Shown here one piece after another: positions 1 through 6,905 of a DNA stretch of 20,554 nt. Under the pieces are notes generated by a model that was given only the letters and a program-made list of their open reading frames with translations, had not been told where the DNA came from and searched no databases. The stretch spans positions 1 to 20,554 of the forward strand of contig CALCMV010000192.1 of the NCBI GenBank assembly GCA_937967535.1. Direction: 5' to 3'. Positions within the stretch are counted from its first letter, which is position 1, and each line of letters starts with the position of its first letter. Position numbers and translations under genes: made by a program. This stretch comes from an uncultured Saprospiraceae bacterium (GTDB lineage: Bacteria; Bacteroidota; Bacteroidia; Chitinophagales; Saprospiraceae).

Positions 1-37
1 CTTTTACACCTTCTTCTAAAATCGTCATTAGATTCAT
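1..37 (-). CDS. Start of a leftward gene, truncated by the window edge
   Basis: Reading leftward from an ATG at 37, the twelve visible codons stay open (MNLMTILEEGVK) and run off the window. A second in-frame ATG sits at 28. The upstream 38-211 stretch is AT-rich and fits a divergent promoter region shared with the rRNA methyltransferase. Too little is visible to name a family, and a chance open frame of this length cannot be excluded. Confidence 0.4.
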   Translation of the reverse strand, partial: MNLMTILEEGVK

Positions 38-145
38 AAAACTTTATTTTTCCACAATATCAATGAACTTAGTATGGGTTTACAATTTTTTTGAAAAAAG
101 TTTACCTTTTATTTGGACAATTAGAACTTAACAGCCCTGCCCTTT

Positions 146-164
146 GGAGGGGGTTGGGGGGTGG
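146..164 (+). other. G-rich tract upstream of rlmD
   Basis: Four G runs (2, 5, 6 and 2 bases) are separated by one or two bases, in an otherwise AT-rich leader 48 bases before the rlmD start. The runs would allow a two-tetrad quadruplex in the mRNA or coding-strand DNA. It could equally be part of a dispersed G-rich intergenic repeat; only one copy is in this window. Confidence 0.4.
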
Positions 165-211
165 AAAACCTTTTCTTATTTATGAACACCTCTATTAATC
201 ACTAAATAAAA

Positions 212-1624
212 GTGGCAAAAAAGAAAAAGAAAGAAATCATACTGGAAAACGTCTTGATAGAAGGTGTGGCGGATAAGGGTTTTTCGATAGGCAGGTACGA
301 AAATCGCGTAGTATTTGTAAAAGATGCTGTACCCGGAGACGTGGTAGATGTCAATGTTTATCGCAAACGAAAAGACTATTATGAAGGCTTTATGCGTGAA
401 ATGCGCCAAGCCTCGCCGGATAGGGTGGAGCCTTTCTGCAAACACTTCGGAGTGTGTGGCGGGTGCAAATGGCAACACCTTGATTACAAGGCACAATTGC
501 ACCATAAATGGTTGGAAGTAAAAAATGCGCTCACGCGCATCGGCAAGTTGGATATTCCCGAAATTCCGCCCATTATGCCTGCCCAACAAACACAATATTA
601 TCGCAACAAACTCGAATTTACCTGCTCCAATAAAAAGTGGCTTACACGGGAAGAAATTGATGCGGGCGTAGAGCCGGAAAGTTTCAATGCGGTAGGTTTT
701 CACCGTCCGCGTGCTTTCGACAAAATCGTGGACATCGAACACTGCCACCTCCAAGCCGAGCCTTCCAATGCTGTGCGAAATGAAGTCCGCAAATTTGCAC
801 TCGAGAATAATTACACTTTTTTCGACATCAAACGACAAGTTGGTTTTTTGCGGCAAATGTTTGTGCGAACCACCACGACGGGAGAGGTCATGGTTATTAT
901 CGGTTTTTTCTACGAAGACCTAGAAAAACGAATGGCATTGCTCGACCATATTCGCGCCAAATTTCCTGAGCTTACTTCGCTGATGTATGTCATCAATGAG
1001 AAAAAAAATAATACGATATTCGACCAAGACGTAAAATGTCACAGTGGGCTACCTTATATACACGAACAACTCGGTCATGTTCGCTTCCGAATCGGCGCAA
1101 AATCATTTTTCCAAACCAATACACCACAAGCACTTGCACTGTACCAAGTGGTTGTTGATTTTGCAGAATTTGACGGTACAGAAAATGTGTATGACCTCTA
1201 TACAGGCATCGGAAGTATTGCGGGTTTTGTGGCAAAAGACTGCGGACATGTCACAGGAATCGAAGAAATAGAAGCTGCAATAGAGGATGCCAAACTCAAT
1301 GCCGAACTCAATGGATTGACCAATACATCGTTTTACGCAGGCTTGGTGCGCGATATTTTGTCCGAGTCTTTTGCCGAAAAACATGGCAAACCGGACCTCG
1401 TTATCACCGACCCGCCACGCGCAGGTATGCACGAAAAGGTGGTCAATATTTTATTGGAATTGGCTGCACCACGACTCATTTATGTGAGTTGCAATCCGGC
1501 TACCCAAGCGCGTGATTTGGCACTGATGAAGCACATGTATAAAGTGGATAAGATACAAGCTGTTGATATGTTCCCGCATACACATCATATAGAAAATGTT
1601 GTCTTACTTTCTAAAAAAACTTGA
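212..1624 (+). CDS. rlmD: 23S rRNA (uracil-5-)-methyltransferase, RlmD/RumA family
   Basis: This SAM-dependent enzyme makes 5-methyluridine in 23S rRNA (U1939 in E. coli for RlmD). Residues 8-66 form a TRAM RNA-binding domain after a lysine-rich start. Cys76, Cys82 and Cys85 (CKHFGVCGGC) plus a later Cys in IEHCHLQ match the four ligands of the family's 4Fe-4S cluster. The Rossmann SAM site is VYDLYTGIGSIAG, followed by DPPRAG at 400-405 and the nucleophile Cys427 in SCNPATQARD. At 470 residues it has the usual family length. The start is GTG at 212, preceded by the in-frame stretch ACTAAATAAA and no Shine-Dalgarno site. RlmC or an RlmCD-type dual enzyme cannot be separated from RlmD by eye. 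Its last codon and stop lie inside the first unit of the heptamer array downstream. Confidence 0.93.
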   Translation: MAKKKKKEIILENVLIEGVADKGFSIGRYENRVVFVKDAVPGDVVDVNVYRKRKDYYEGFMREMRQASPDRVEPFCKHFGVCGGCKWQHLDYKAQLHHKWLEVKNALTRIGKLDIPEIPPIMPAQQTQYYRNKLEFTCSNKKWLTREEIDAGVEPESFNAVGFHRPRAFDKIVDIEHCHLQAEPSNAVRNEVRKFALENNYTFFDIKRQVGFLRQMFVRTTTTGEVMVIIGFFYEDLEKRMALLDHIRAKFPELTSLMYVINEKKNNTIFDQDVKCHSGLPYIHEQLGHVRFRIGAKSFFQTNTPQALALYQVVVDFAEFDGTENVYDLYTGIGSIAGFVAKDCGHVTGIEEIEAAIEDAKLNAELNGLTNTSFYAGLVRDILSESFAEKHGKPDLVITDPPRAGMHEKVVNILLELAAPRLIYVSCNPATQARDLALMKHMYKVDKIQAVDMFPHTHHIENVVLLSKKT

Positions 1625-1828
1625 GGCGAGAGATTTGAGACTTGAGACGAGAGATTTGAGACTTGAGACGAGAGATTTGAGACTTGAGACGAGAGACTTG
1701 AGACGAGAGACTTGAGACGAGAGATTTGAGACTTGAGATGAGAGATTTGAGACTTGAGATGAGAGATTTGAGACTTGAGATGAGAGATTTGAGATGAGAG
1801 ATTTGAGACTTGAGACTTGAGATGAGAG
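1619..1828. repeat. Array of 30 consecutive 7-bp units, largely in 21-bp triplets
   Basis: From 1619 the sequence divides without gaps into 30 heptamers: ACTTGAG, ACGAGAG (or ATGAGAG) and ATTTGAG, with one variant, GCGAGAG. Most are ordered as the triplet ACTTGAG / AC(T)GAGAG / ATTTGAG, giving a 21-bp period; two triplets at 1682-1709 lack the third heptamer and 1794-1828 is irregular. The first six bases of the array are the last codon (ACT) and stop codon (TGA) of rlmD. Because 21 is a multiple of three, long spurious Ser/Leu/Lys-rich frames are open on the minus strand; they are artefacts. There are no unique spacers, so it is not a CRISPR. Confidence 0.95.
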
Positions 1829-1844
1829 AGCATGTTTTAAAAGA

Positions 1845-1879
1845 TAGCCGTCTAAGTTTGCCTAACATTGATTATCAGT
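1845..1879 (+). repeat. 35-bp dispersed repeat, copy 1
   Basis: This 35-bp segment begins TAGCCGTCTAAGTTTGC and ends in the palindromic TGATTATCAGT. It matches 6524-6558 in the same orientation at 28 of 35 positions. Both copies lie in intergenic DNA next to a heptamer array (here 16 bases after it). Each copy contains TAAnTTTG, which resembles a Bacteroidota -7 box, so a promoter-like role is possible but not shown. Confidence 0.6.
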
Positions 1880-1956
1880 TTGAAAAAATTAAACAGGCTC
1901 TTAACCGTCATTCAAGCCTCTCGTCTTATATATTTTAAAAAATAAACAATATTTTG

Positions 1957-1987
1957 TTGCAAAATTCGCCTCAAAATTGTATATTTG
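1957..1987 (+). promoter_or_regulatory. Candidate Bacteroidota-type promoter for the 2020 gene
   Basis: TATATTTG at 1980-1987 matches the -7 consensus TAnnTTTG, and a TTG at 1957-1959 lies 20 bases upstream, near the expected -33 position. Transcription would begin around 1993, about 27 bases before the ATG at 2020. The match is by eye. Confidence 0.5.
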
Positions 1988-2019
1988 TTAAGTGACCAGT
2001 CCTCTACAACCTACCTAAC

Positions 2020-2370
2020 ATGTCACAAAAGTCTATATTAATGAAAACCCTAGAGAAAGAATTGCAGAAATATAATGCTATTTTCTGCGAAATAGCAGAC
2101 AGCACCATGAGTAATGGTGTGTCTAATTATCCGATATTCATTGCACTCCAAAAATCCGTAGAAATTGGTATTCCATTGATTTCAAAAGAGCAGTCGGGTA
2201 CATCCTGGTCCTATCACATTTCGACCCTTGAAGAACTTGTGACAAAAAGCATCATTCATAGTGAAAAAATAGAGCCTTTCAAACGAGTGTATAAAGATCC
2301 GTCTGAGTTCATTTGTTTGTTCGTTGTCGAAGAAAAAGCAGCAACATTTGTTTTTTACCCATATAAGTAA
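2020..2370 (+). CDS. Conserved hypothetical protein, 116 aa
   Basis: A soluble 116-residue protein with no signal peptide or membrane segment. It has the look of a small family I associate with Bacteroidota genomes: an N-terminal helix, then SNYPIFIALQKSVEIGIPLI, a TLEELVTKSII segment, and a C-terminal KRVYKDPSEFICLFVV strand region ending FVFYPYK. No catalytic motif is evident and I cannot assign a function. The start is ATG at 2020, with an alternative ATG at 2041; the first is preferred because it follows the candidate promoter at a normal distance. It stands alone, between the repeat-rich spacer after rlmD and the kinase leader. Confidence 0.75.
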   Translation: MSQKSILMKTLEKELQKYNAIFCEIADSTMSNGVSNYPIFIALQKSVEIGIPLISKEQSGTSWSYHISTLEELVTKSIIHSEKIEPFKRVYKDPSEFICLFVVEEKAATFVFYPYK

Positions 2371-2408
2371 TTTCAATATTAAATGTTGTATAAGTGATTT
2401 TTTTATGC

Positions 2409-2477
2409 TATACTCTTTGTTTTGCCAAATTGATAATTTATTTATTTGGCGAACATAATTGCTTTTTATAGAGTATA
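2409..2477. other. Nested inverted repeats between the small gene and the kinase
   Basis: TATACTCT (2409-2416) pairs with AGAGTATA (2470-2477), and inside it GCCAAAT (2424-2430) pairs with ATTTGGC (2444-2450). The rest of 2371-2657 is AT-rich and holds no gene or clear promoter box. The structure could be a weak terminator for the upstream gene or a folded leader of the kinase mRNA; the low GC and lack of a T run make a classical terminator unlikely. Confidence 0.4.
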
Positions 2478-2657
2478 AATTTCAACCGTTACATTTTAAT
2501 TTTGGCTTGTGAAAATTTCTAAATTTAGAATTTTTCCCTGTCACTATTTGTATCAAAACTGGTTTTGAGTATTGCAAATAAAGTTTCTTATTGAAATGTG
2601 ACGTAACGATTTGTAGAAAATAATGCGAAAGGCACTTAACAACACAATGAGAAAAGT

Positions 2658-4691
2658 ATGCACGAAAACGCCCAGTTTAGGATATTATTAGTAGAAGATA
2701 ATCCGGGAGATGTTCGCTTGGTAGAGATATTTCTCGGCGAATCAGACCTTAAAGATAATGTGATTGTCAATGAAAAAACACTCGAAGGAGCGATAAAAGC
2801 CTTGGACAGTGCTACTTTTGACGTTGTATTGTTGGATTTCAACTTGCTGGATAGCAATGGCTTTGAGACACTCGAAAATCTGTTGGCTGCTCATCCGAAA
2901 GCGAATGTTATTGTATTTACCGGAATGGAGGATACCAATTTTGGTATTCGCGCCTTGCAGGCAGGAGCGCAGGATTATCTGGTGAAAGGCAATTTTAGTT
3001 CGGATTATCTGGCAAAAACCCTTCGCTATGCCATAGAAAGGAACAGGACTAATCGGAGATTGGAAAAAGCGCAGGCGCGTTATAAGATGATCTTTGAGGA
3101 ATCCAAAGATGCCATTTATATTACAACACAAAAGGGTGAATTTGTGGAGTACAATCAAGCCACACTTGATTTATTTGGTTATACAGATGAGGAAATCAAA
3201 TCAATCAATATCAGAGCATTGTACAATGATGACAATCAACGTCTGGCTATCACCAAAGAACTCAAAGAAAAACTGTTTACAAAGGATTACCGAATTGATA
3301 TTCGCCAAAAAGATAGTACTGTACGGAAGTGTAAAGTTACGGCAAATTTGGTAGATACCGACTCAGGAGAAATTGAGTATCATGGCATTATAAGAGATAT
3401 TACAGAGCAATTGGAGGCTGAAAGACTTCGTGAAGAAAATGAGAAAGACCAACTCAAAGGTCAATTGCTCACAATGGTGAGTCACGAGATGCGTACCCCG
3501 ATGAATGCCATTATGGGTTTGATAGATTTGCTGCCAAGAGAGAACCTGACGAATGAGCAAATAGGCTATTTGGATTCGGTCAAAAGCGCGTCGCAGCATC
3601 TGCTCAAGATGATTAATGATATTCTCGAACTTCAGAAAATTGAATTTAATATTAAGCTGGAAAAGGGAACATTTGACCTGCACGACCTCCTGATGAACCT
3701 GATTAATATTCAGTATTCGGCAGCAAAAGATGTAGCTATCAATATCAAAATTGATGATAATGTACCCCGATTTGTGGCAGGTGACGAAAAACGACTCAAT
3801 CAAGTACTGATTAATATTGTCAGCAATGCCTTCAAATTTACGGAAAAAGGAGAAGTGTGTATTGGCGTAAAAATGATAGTACCCGCCGAAGACGAGGAAG
3901 GAATGGTAAGATTGGGCTTCCAAATAGAAGATACCGGAATAGGCATACCCGAAGATAAACTGCCGACTATATTTGACCCATTCGTCAGAGTAAGAGACGG
4001 GCAGAAGAAGTTTTATGAGGGTATAGGTTTGGGCTTATCCATTGTTAAGAGAATTATCGAATTGATGGATGGTGATATTTCTGTAAGCAGTGAACTTGAT
4101 GCCGGTTCTGTATTCTCATTTGATGTGTTGTTAGAACCCGGCGACGAAGATTCCATCAATAAAATTAACAAAAAAATAAACCCGGACCTGATAGGGATAA
4201 ACGGCAACCACCTCACTGAAACTAATAACGGCACACAAGCCATTGTTATTGAAGAAGAACTGGAAGAACTCAGCACCAAAAAAATCCAAATATTGCTGGC
4301 AGAGGATAATAAAATGAATCAGCTAGTGACCCGAAAACAATTGGAGAGAACAGAAAGATTTGAGGTGACTATCGCAGAAAACGGCTTGCTGGCAACCGAA
4401 GTATTGCGTGAAAATGAGTTTAAACTGGTGCTGATGGATATACAAATGCCCGTCATGGAGGGCTATGAAGCCACCGAATATATTCGCAAAGAACTAAAAA
4501 TTCCTCCGGAAGTACTCCCGATACTTGCCATGACTGCACACGCCGACGTGGTAGATAGCGATAAATTTAAAACAGTCGGAATGCAAGACTGTATCGTAAA
4601 ACCAGTTGACGACTGGGCAGCAGCCATCGCAAAAATTGACGAATGGTTATTACCCAATGGCGAAGGACAGAAAGTAAAAGTTATGGTATAA
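2658..4691 (+). CDS. Hybrid sensor histidine kinase (REC-PAS-HisKA-HATPase-REC)
   Basis: A 677-residue cytoplasmic hybrid kinase without membrane segments. Residues 8-125 are a receiver domain (acidic Glu13/Asp14, phospho-acceptor Asp60, Thr88, Lys110). A helical linker leads to a PAS domain (about 140-250). HisKA carries His276 in MVSHEMRTPMNAI. The HATPase domain has the N box around Asn386/Asn390, DTGIGIP at 425-431 and GIGLGLSI at 455-462. A second receiver follows (Glu549/Asp550, Asp594 in LVLMDIQMPVM, Thr626, Lys648). The domain order suggests a phosphorelay: signal into REC1 or PAS, autophosphorylation at His276, transfer to Asp594, then to an HPt protein. An HPt gene lies 77 bases downstream and a stand-alone receiver further on. 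ATG 2658 is chosen because REC1 begins eight residues in. The ligand is unknown. Confidence 0.93.
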   Translation: MHENAQFRILLVEDNPGDVRLVEIFLGESDLKDNVIVNEKTLEGAIKALDSATFDVVLLDFNLLDSNGFETLENLLAAHPKANVIVFTGMEDTNFGIRALQAGAQDYLVKGNFSSDYLAKTLRYAIERNRTNRRLEKAQARYKMIFEESKDAIYITTQKGEFVEYNQATLDLFGYTDEEIKSINIRALYNDDNQRLAITKELKEKLFTKDYRIDIRQKDSTVRKCKVTANLVDTDSGEIEYHGIIRDITEQLEAERLREENEKDQLKGQLLTMVSHEMRTPMNAIMGLIDLLPRENLTNEQIGYLDSVKSASQHLLKMINDILELQKIEFNIKLEKGTFDLHDLLMNLINIQYSAAKDVAINIKIDDNVPRFVAGDEKRLNQVLINIVSNAFKFTEKGEVCIGVKMIVPAEDEEGMVRLGFQIEDTGIGIPEDKLPTIFDPFVRVRDGQKKFYEGIGLGLSIVKRIIELMDGDISVSSELDAGSVFSFDVLLEPGDEDSINKINKKINPDLIGINGNHLTETNNGTQAIVIEEELEELSTKKIQILLAEDNKMNQLVTRKQLERTERFEVTIAENGLLATEVLRENEFKLVLMDIQMPVMEGYEATEYIRKELKIPPEVLPILAMTAHADVVDSDKFKTVGMQDCIVKPVDDWAAAIAKIDEWLLPNGEGQKVKVMV

Positions 4692-4759
4692 AAAGGACAA
4701 ACTTCCAAAAATAAAAATCTTAGAATTTTTGAAATTTGAAAAATTATCTTAAACATTGT

Positions 4760-4764
4760 AAGGA
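4760..4764 (+). promoter_or_regulatory. Shine-Dalgarno-like site deciding the HPt start
   Basis: AAGGA lies four bases before the ATG at 4769. The longer in-frame start would be a TTG at 4736 with no such site. Shine-Dalgarno sites are uncommon in this phylum, so the match is a supporting argument only. Confidence 0.45.
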
Positions 4765-4768
4765 CAAT

Positions 4769-5158
4769 ATGGAGAACTACAAACACATTGATTTAAGTTA
4801 CTTGGAGCTTATGTCAGATGGAGACGCAGACATGAAAGGTATTTTACTTGACATGCTGCTCACCGAACCTTCAGGAGAGTTTGACAAAATGCAAAAATTG
4901 GCTGCCGAACAAAATTGGGACGAACTCAAACAGGTCAGCCATAAAATGAAATCTACACTACCGTATGTTGGTTTTGAAGAACTGACCGAAACCAACAAAA
5001 AAATTGACAAAACGCTTTGGGAACGTCAAAATTCGGGCATATCCGAAGAAACCATCGCACAGACTGTGTCGGCACTCGTCAATACAGTGACCGAACTATA
5101 CACAAAAGCTTTGCCCGAATTGCAAGATGCACGAAATAATTTGATGAACCCTGTTTAA
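4769..5158 (+). CDS. Histidine-containing phosphotransfer (HPt) protein
   Basis: A 129-residue all-helical protein with the HPt signature VSHKMKSTLPYVG, in which His58 is the expected phosphorylated residue; a longer TTG start would add 11 residues without adding domain. HPt proteins take a phosphoryl group from the receiver of a hybrid kinase and hand it to another receiver. It lies 77 bases after the hybrid kinase on the same strand, so that kinase's C-terminal receiver is the likely donor. The single-domain receiver 330 bases downstream is the likely acceptor. The partner assignment rests on position and domain logic only. Confidence 0.87.
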   Translation: MENYKHIDLSYLELMSDGDADMKGILLDMLLTEPSGEFDKMQKLAAEQNWDELKQVSHKMKSTLPYVGFEELTETNKKIDKTLWERQNSGISEETIAQTVSALVNTVTELYTKALPELQDARNNLMNPV

Positions 5159-5488
5159 AATAATCGTAAAATATTTTTTTTTATTTAAAAAAAATATATC
5201 TTTACAGGTAAGTACGTAAATAGATTATTTTCAAGTCTATTTTAAAAATATAAAAACAAACTAAAACGTAAATAAAGCTGATAGTCAAATAATTAGGAAC
5301 GATAAAAAATAATATTACAAATTATAATTAACTGACTGCAAATTATTTTTTAAATTTGTCTTTCAATTCATTCCTTATTTTACATTTACGCTTATTTATT
5401 TTGACTTGAATTTGAACTTGTATAGACAGCTAGCGACCGTCTCTCGAACTTACATTATGTTCATTCGCCTCTAAATGTATTATCCACG
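5159..5488. other. Very AT-rich spacer between HPt and response regulator genes
   Basis: No gene fits here. Just after the HPt stop, ATATTTTTTT (5171-5180) can pair with AAAAAAAATAT (5187-5197), an AT-only hairpin that might slow or end transcription. TAAATTTG at 5351-5358 matches the -7 consensus, but no TTTG lies at the right distance upstream, so a separate promoter for the response regulator is plausible but unproven. Confidence 0.4.
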
Positions 5489-5863
5489 ATGAAGATTCTC
5501 ATATGTGAAGATGAAGAAATCATGCTCACCGCACTTGAATTTCGACTGAAAAAGCAAGGCTATGAAGTCGTCAGAGCAAAAGACGGGCAGGTTGCTATAG
5601 ATAAAATACAGACGGAAGACCCCGACCTTATCATTGCCGATATTATGATGCCGCATGTCAGTGGATTGGAATTGATTACTTTTGTTCGTCAAGACCAGCA
5701 AAAAGAGACACCCGTCATTGTTATATCTGCATTAGAACTGGACGAAGTCGTACTGGAAGCATCCCGTTTGGGTGCCAATGATTTTATCTCAAAACCATTC
5801 AAACCAATTGAACTTATACTCCGTATCAAACGAATATTTCAAGAAATGGAAATGAGTGTTTAG
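5489..5863 (+). CDS. Single-domain response regulator (CheY/DivK type)
   Basis: A 124-residue stand-alone receiver domain: acidic pair Glu7/Asp8 (ICEDEE), phospho-acceptor Asp51 in IIADIMMPHVSG, Ser80 in VIVISAL, and Lys102 in SKPF. There is no DNA-binding or enzymatic output domain, so it acts by protein contact or as a phosphate shuttle or sink. With the upstream hybrid kinase and HPt it would complete a His-Asp-His-Asp relay, although 330 AT-rich bases separate it from the HPt gene. The ATG at 5489 sets a standard receiver N-terminus. Its TAG stop is the first three bases of a small heptamer array. Confidence 0.92.
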   Translation: MKILICEDEEIMLTALEFRLKKQGYEVVRAKDGQVAIDKIQTEDPDLIIADIMMPHVSGLELITFVRQDQQKETPVIVISALELDEVVLEASRLGANDFISKPFKPIELILRIKRIFQEMEMSV

Positions 5864-5888
5864 TGAATAGTTCATAGTGAATAGTTTA
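5861..5888. repeat. Four 7-bp units at the end of the response regulator gene
   Basis: TAGTGAA, TAGTTCA, TAGTGAA and TAGTTTA follow one another without gaps, so the period is 7 and 14. The first TAG is the stop codon of the response regulator. Read on the other strand the units contain TGAACTAT, like the larger array at 6614-6669, so the two related arrays bracket the DUF2064 gene in opposite orientation. It fills most of the 34-bp gap between the two convergent genes. Confidence 0.8.
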
Positions 5889-5897
5889 TCACAAACA

Positions 5898-6488
5898 TCA
5901 ACTAAGCACCGACAACCAATCCGCTTCGGTATCAATATCCGTGAGTTGTGGCAGCAAATGATACGTCAAACCGGCGTTTTCAATATCCACTATTGTATCC
6001 TCCAAAACAGAGGGGGTACTCCACTGTTTTCGTTCAAAAACGGGCGTAAACAACTGCCTCATTCCCAATAAATAATAACCCCCGTCATTCGATGGTCCTA
6101 TGACGGTGTCATGGCTTTCCAAATGTTGAAAAGCAGCAGTGATTGTGTCGCTAGTCAAATCGGCACAATCGCTGCCAATGATGACTACTTTTTGATAGCC
6201 ATACCGCCCGAAAGCATCTTCAAAAGCAGTCCGCATACGTGCGCCCAAATCACTTCCCGCTTGTACAAATTTCTTGAAATATTTATCCTCCCAAGCATCC
6301 TCCTGCTCAATAAAATTACTGTAAAACAACAAACGGTCTGCCTCCGTTTGCTCACAGGCGAGCCGCGTATGCTTGAGCAATTGCTTATAAATTTCCAATG
6401 CTTTATCATCGCCGAGCGTTGCCGCCAAGCGTGTTTTTACCTTGCCGCGTTCAGGGTTTTTTATGAAAATAATTAATGCTTTATCCAT
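5898..6488 (-). CDS. TIGR04282/DUF2064 family GT-A type glycosyltransferase-like protein
   Basis: A 196-residue protein with a nucleotide-diphospho-sugar transferase-like fold. Seen: MDKALIIFIKNPERGKVKTRLA at the N-terminus, with the KTRLA nucleotide-binding motif ending near residue 22; IIGSDCADLT at 104-112 as the metal/nucleotide-binding acidic motif; and GPSNDGGYYLLGM at 131-143. These are the three conserved blocks of the family. Length is normal. The acceptor substrate is not known for most family members, and related CofC/MobA-type nucleotidyltransferases share the fold. It is convergent with the response regulator and stands alone; the ATG at 6488 puts the first beta strand right at the start. 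Confidence 0.85.
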   Translation of the reverse strand: MDKALIIFIKNPERGKVKTRLAATLGDDKALEIYKQLLKHTRLACEQTEADRLLFYSNFIEQEDAWEDKYFKKFVQAGSDLGARMRTAFEDAFGRYGYQKVVIIGSDCADLTSDTITAAFQHLESHDTVIGPSNDGGYYLLGMRQLFTPVFERKQWSTPSVLEDTIVDIENAGLTYHLLPQLTDIDTEADWLSVLS

Positions 6489-6523
6489 GCTAAACTTAAC
6501 TAAGTTTTAGTGAATTTTCAGGC

Positions 6524-6558
6524 TAGCCGTTTAAATTTGCTCAACTCTGATAATCAGT
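6524..6558 (+). repeat. 35-bp dispersed repeat, copy 2
   Basis: TAGCCGTTTAAATTTGC through TGATAATCAGT matches 1845-1879 at 28 of 35 positions in the same orientation. It is the upstream part of a composite intergenic block: this repeat, then nested palindromes (6561-6611), then a heptamer array (6614-6669). Confidence 0.6.
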
Positions 6559-6560
6559 AA

Positions 6561-6611
6561 TTTACAATCCCTTGCCAATAGCTATTGGTATCTCATTCAA
6601 TGAATTGTAAA
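6561..6611. other. Nested palindromes, potential cruciform
   Basis: TTTACAAT (6561-6568) pairs with ATTGTAAA (6604-6611). Between them is a perfect 14-bp palindrome, CCAATAGCTATTGG (6575-6588), and a shorter one, ATTCAATGAAT (6595-6605). It ends two bases before the heptamer array. It may be the terminal structure of a small non-autonomous element or a hairpin in a transcript; no coding potential is seen. Confidence 0.5.
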
Positions 6612-6613
6612 AA

Positions 6614-6669
6614 ACTATGAACTATGAACTGGTAACTATGAACTATGAACTGGCAACTATGAACTGATA
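6614..6669. repeat. Eight 7-bp units in 21-bp triplets
   Basis: Units in order: ACTATGA, ACTATGA, ACTGGTA, then ACTATGA, ACTATGA, ACTGGCA, then ACTATGA, ACTGATA. As in the 1619-1828 array, the heptamers begin mostly with AC and are grouped in threes. The remaining 6670-6905 is AT-rich leader of the MerR gene, in which I see no gene and no convincing promoter boxes. Confidence 0.92.
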
Positions 6670-6905
6670 GCGAATTTTAAAAGCTCCAATTTCCTCTACC
6701 CAAATTCCAAAACTAAAACAGCTTACATTATAATTTGTTTTTTAAAATTTTTTATTTATAAAGACTTTGGACTAAACTTTTTTTTAAAAAACTTGTTTCA
6801 CTAATCATACAAAAGTAAAAAGATTGCATTTCGCTGATTTACAAGTATTTATGTTGATTTTCCGATTAATTATGGGCTATCAATCATAAATTATCAAGCA
6901 AAATA

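Noticed and set aside
176..856. A 226-codon minus-strand frame opposite rlmD
   Set aside because: It overlaps a convincing rlmD with all catalytic motifs, and its translation has no recognisable domain.
1619..1828. CRISPR array
   Set aside because: Units are only 7 or 21 bp, contiguous, with no unique spacers and no cas genes nearby.
1585..1868. Open minus-strand frames encoding Ser/Leu/Lys/Gln heptad proteins (coiled-coil-like)
   Set aside because: They are translations of the 7/21-bp DNA array, which has no minus-strand stops in two frames; no start signals or family resemblance.
5401..5426. TTGACT and TATAGA as a sigma-70 promoter for the response regulator
   Set aside because: Spacing of 14 bases is too short, and Bacteroidota use a different consensus.
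5877..6071. Small plus-strand frame over the end of the DUF2064 gene
   Set aside because: It is the antisense of a well-supported family protein.
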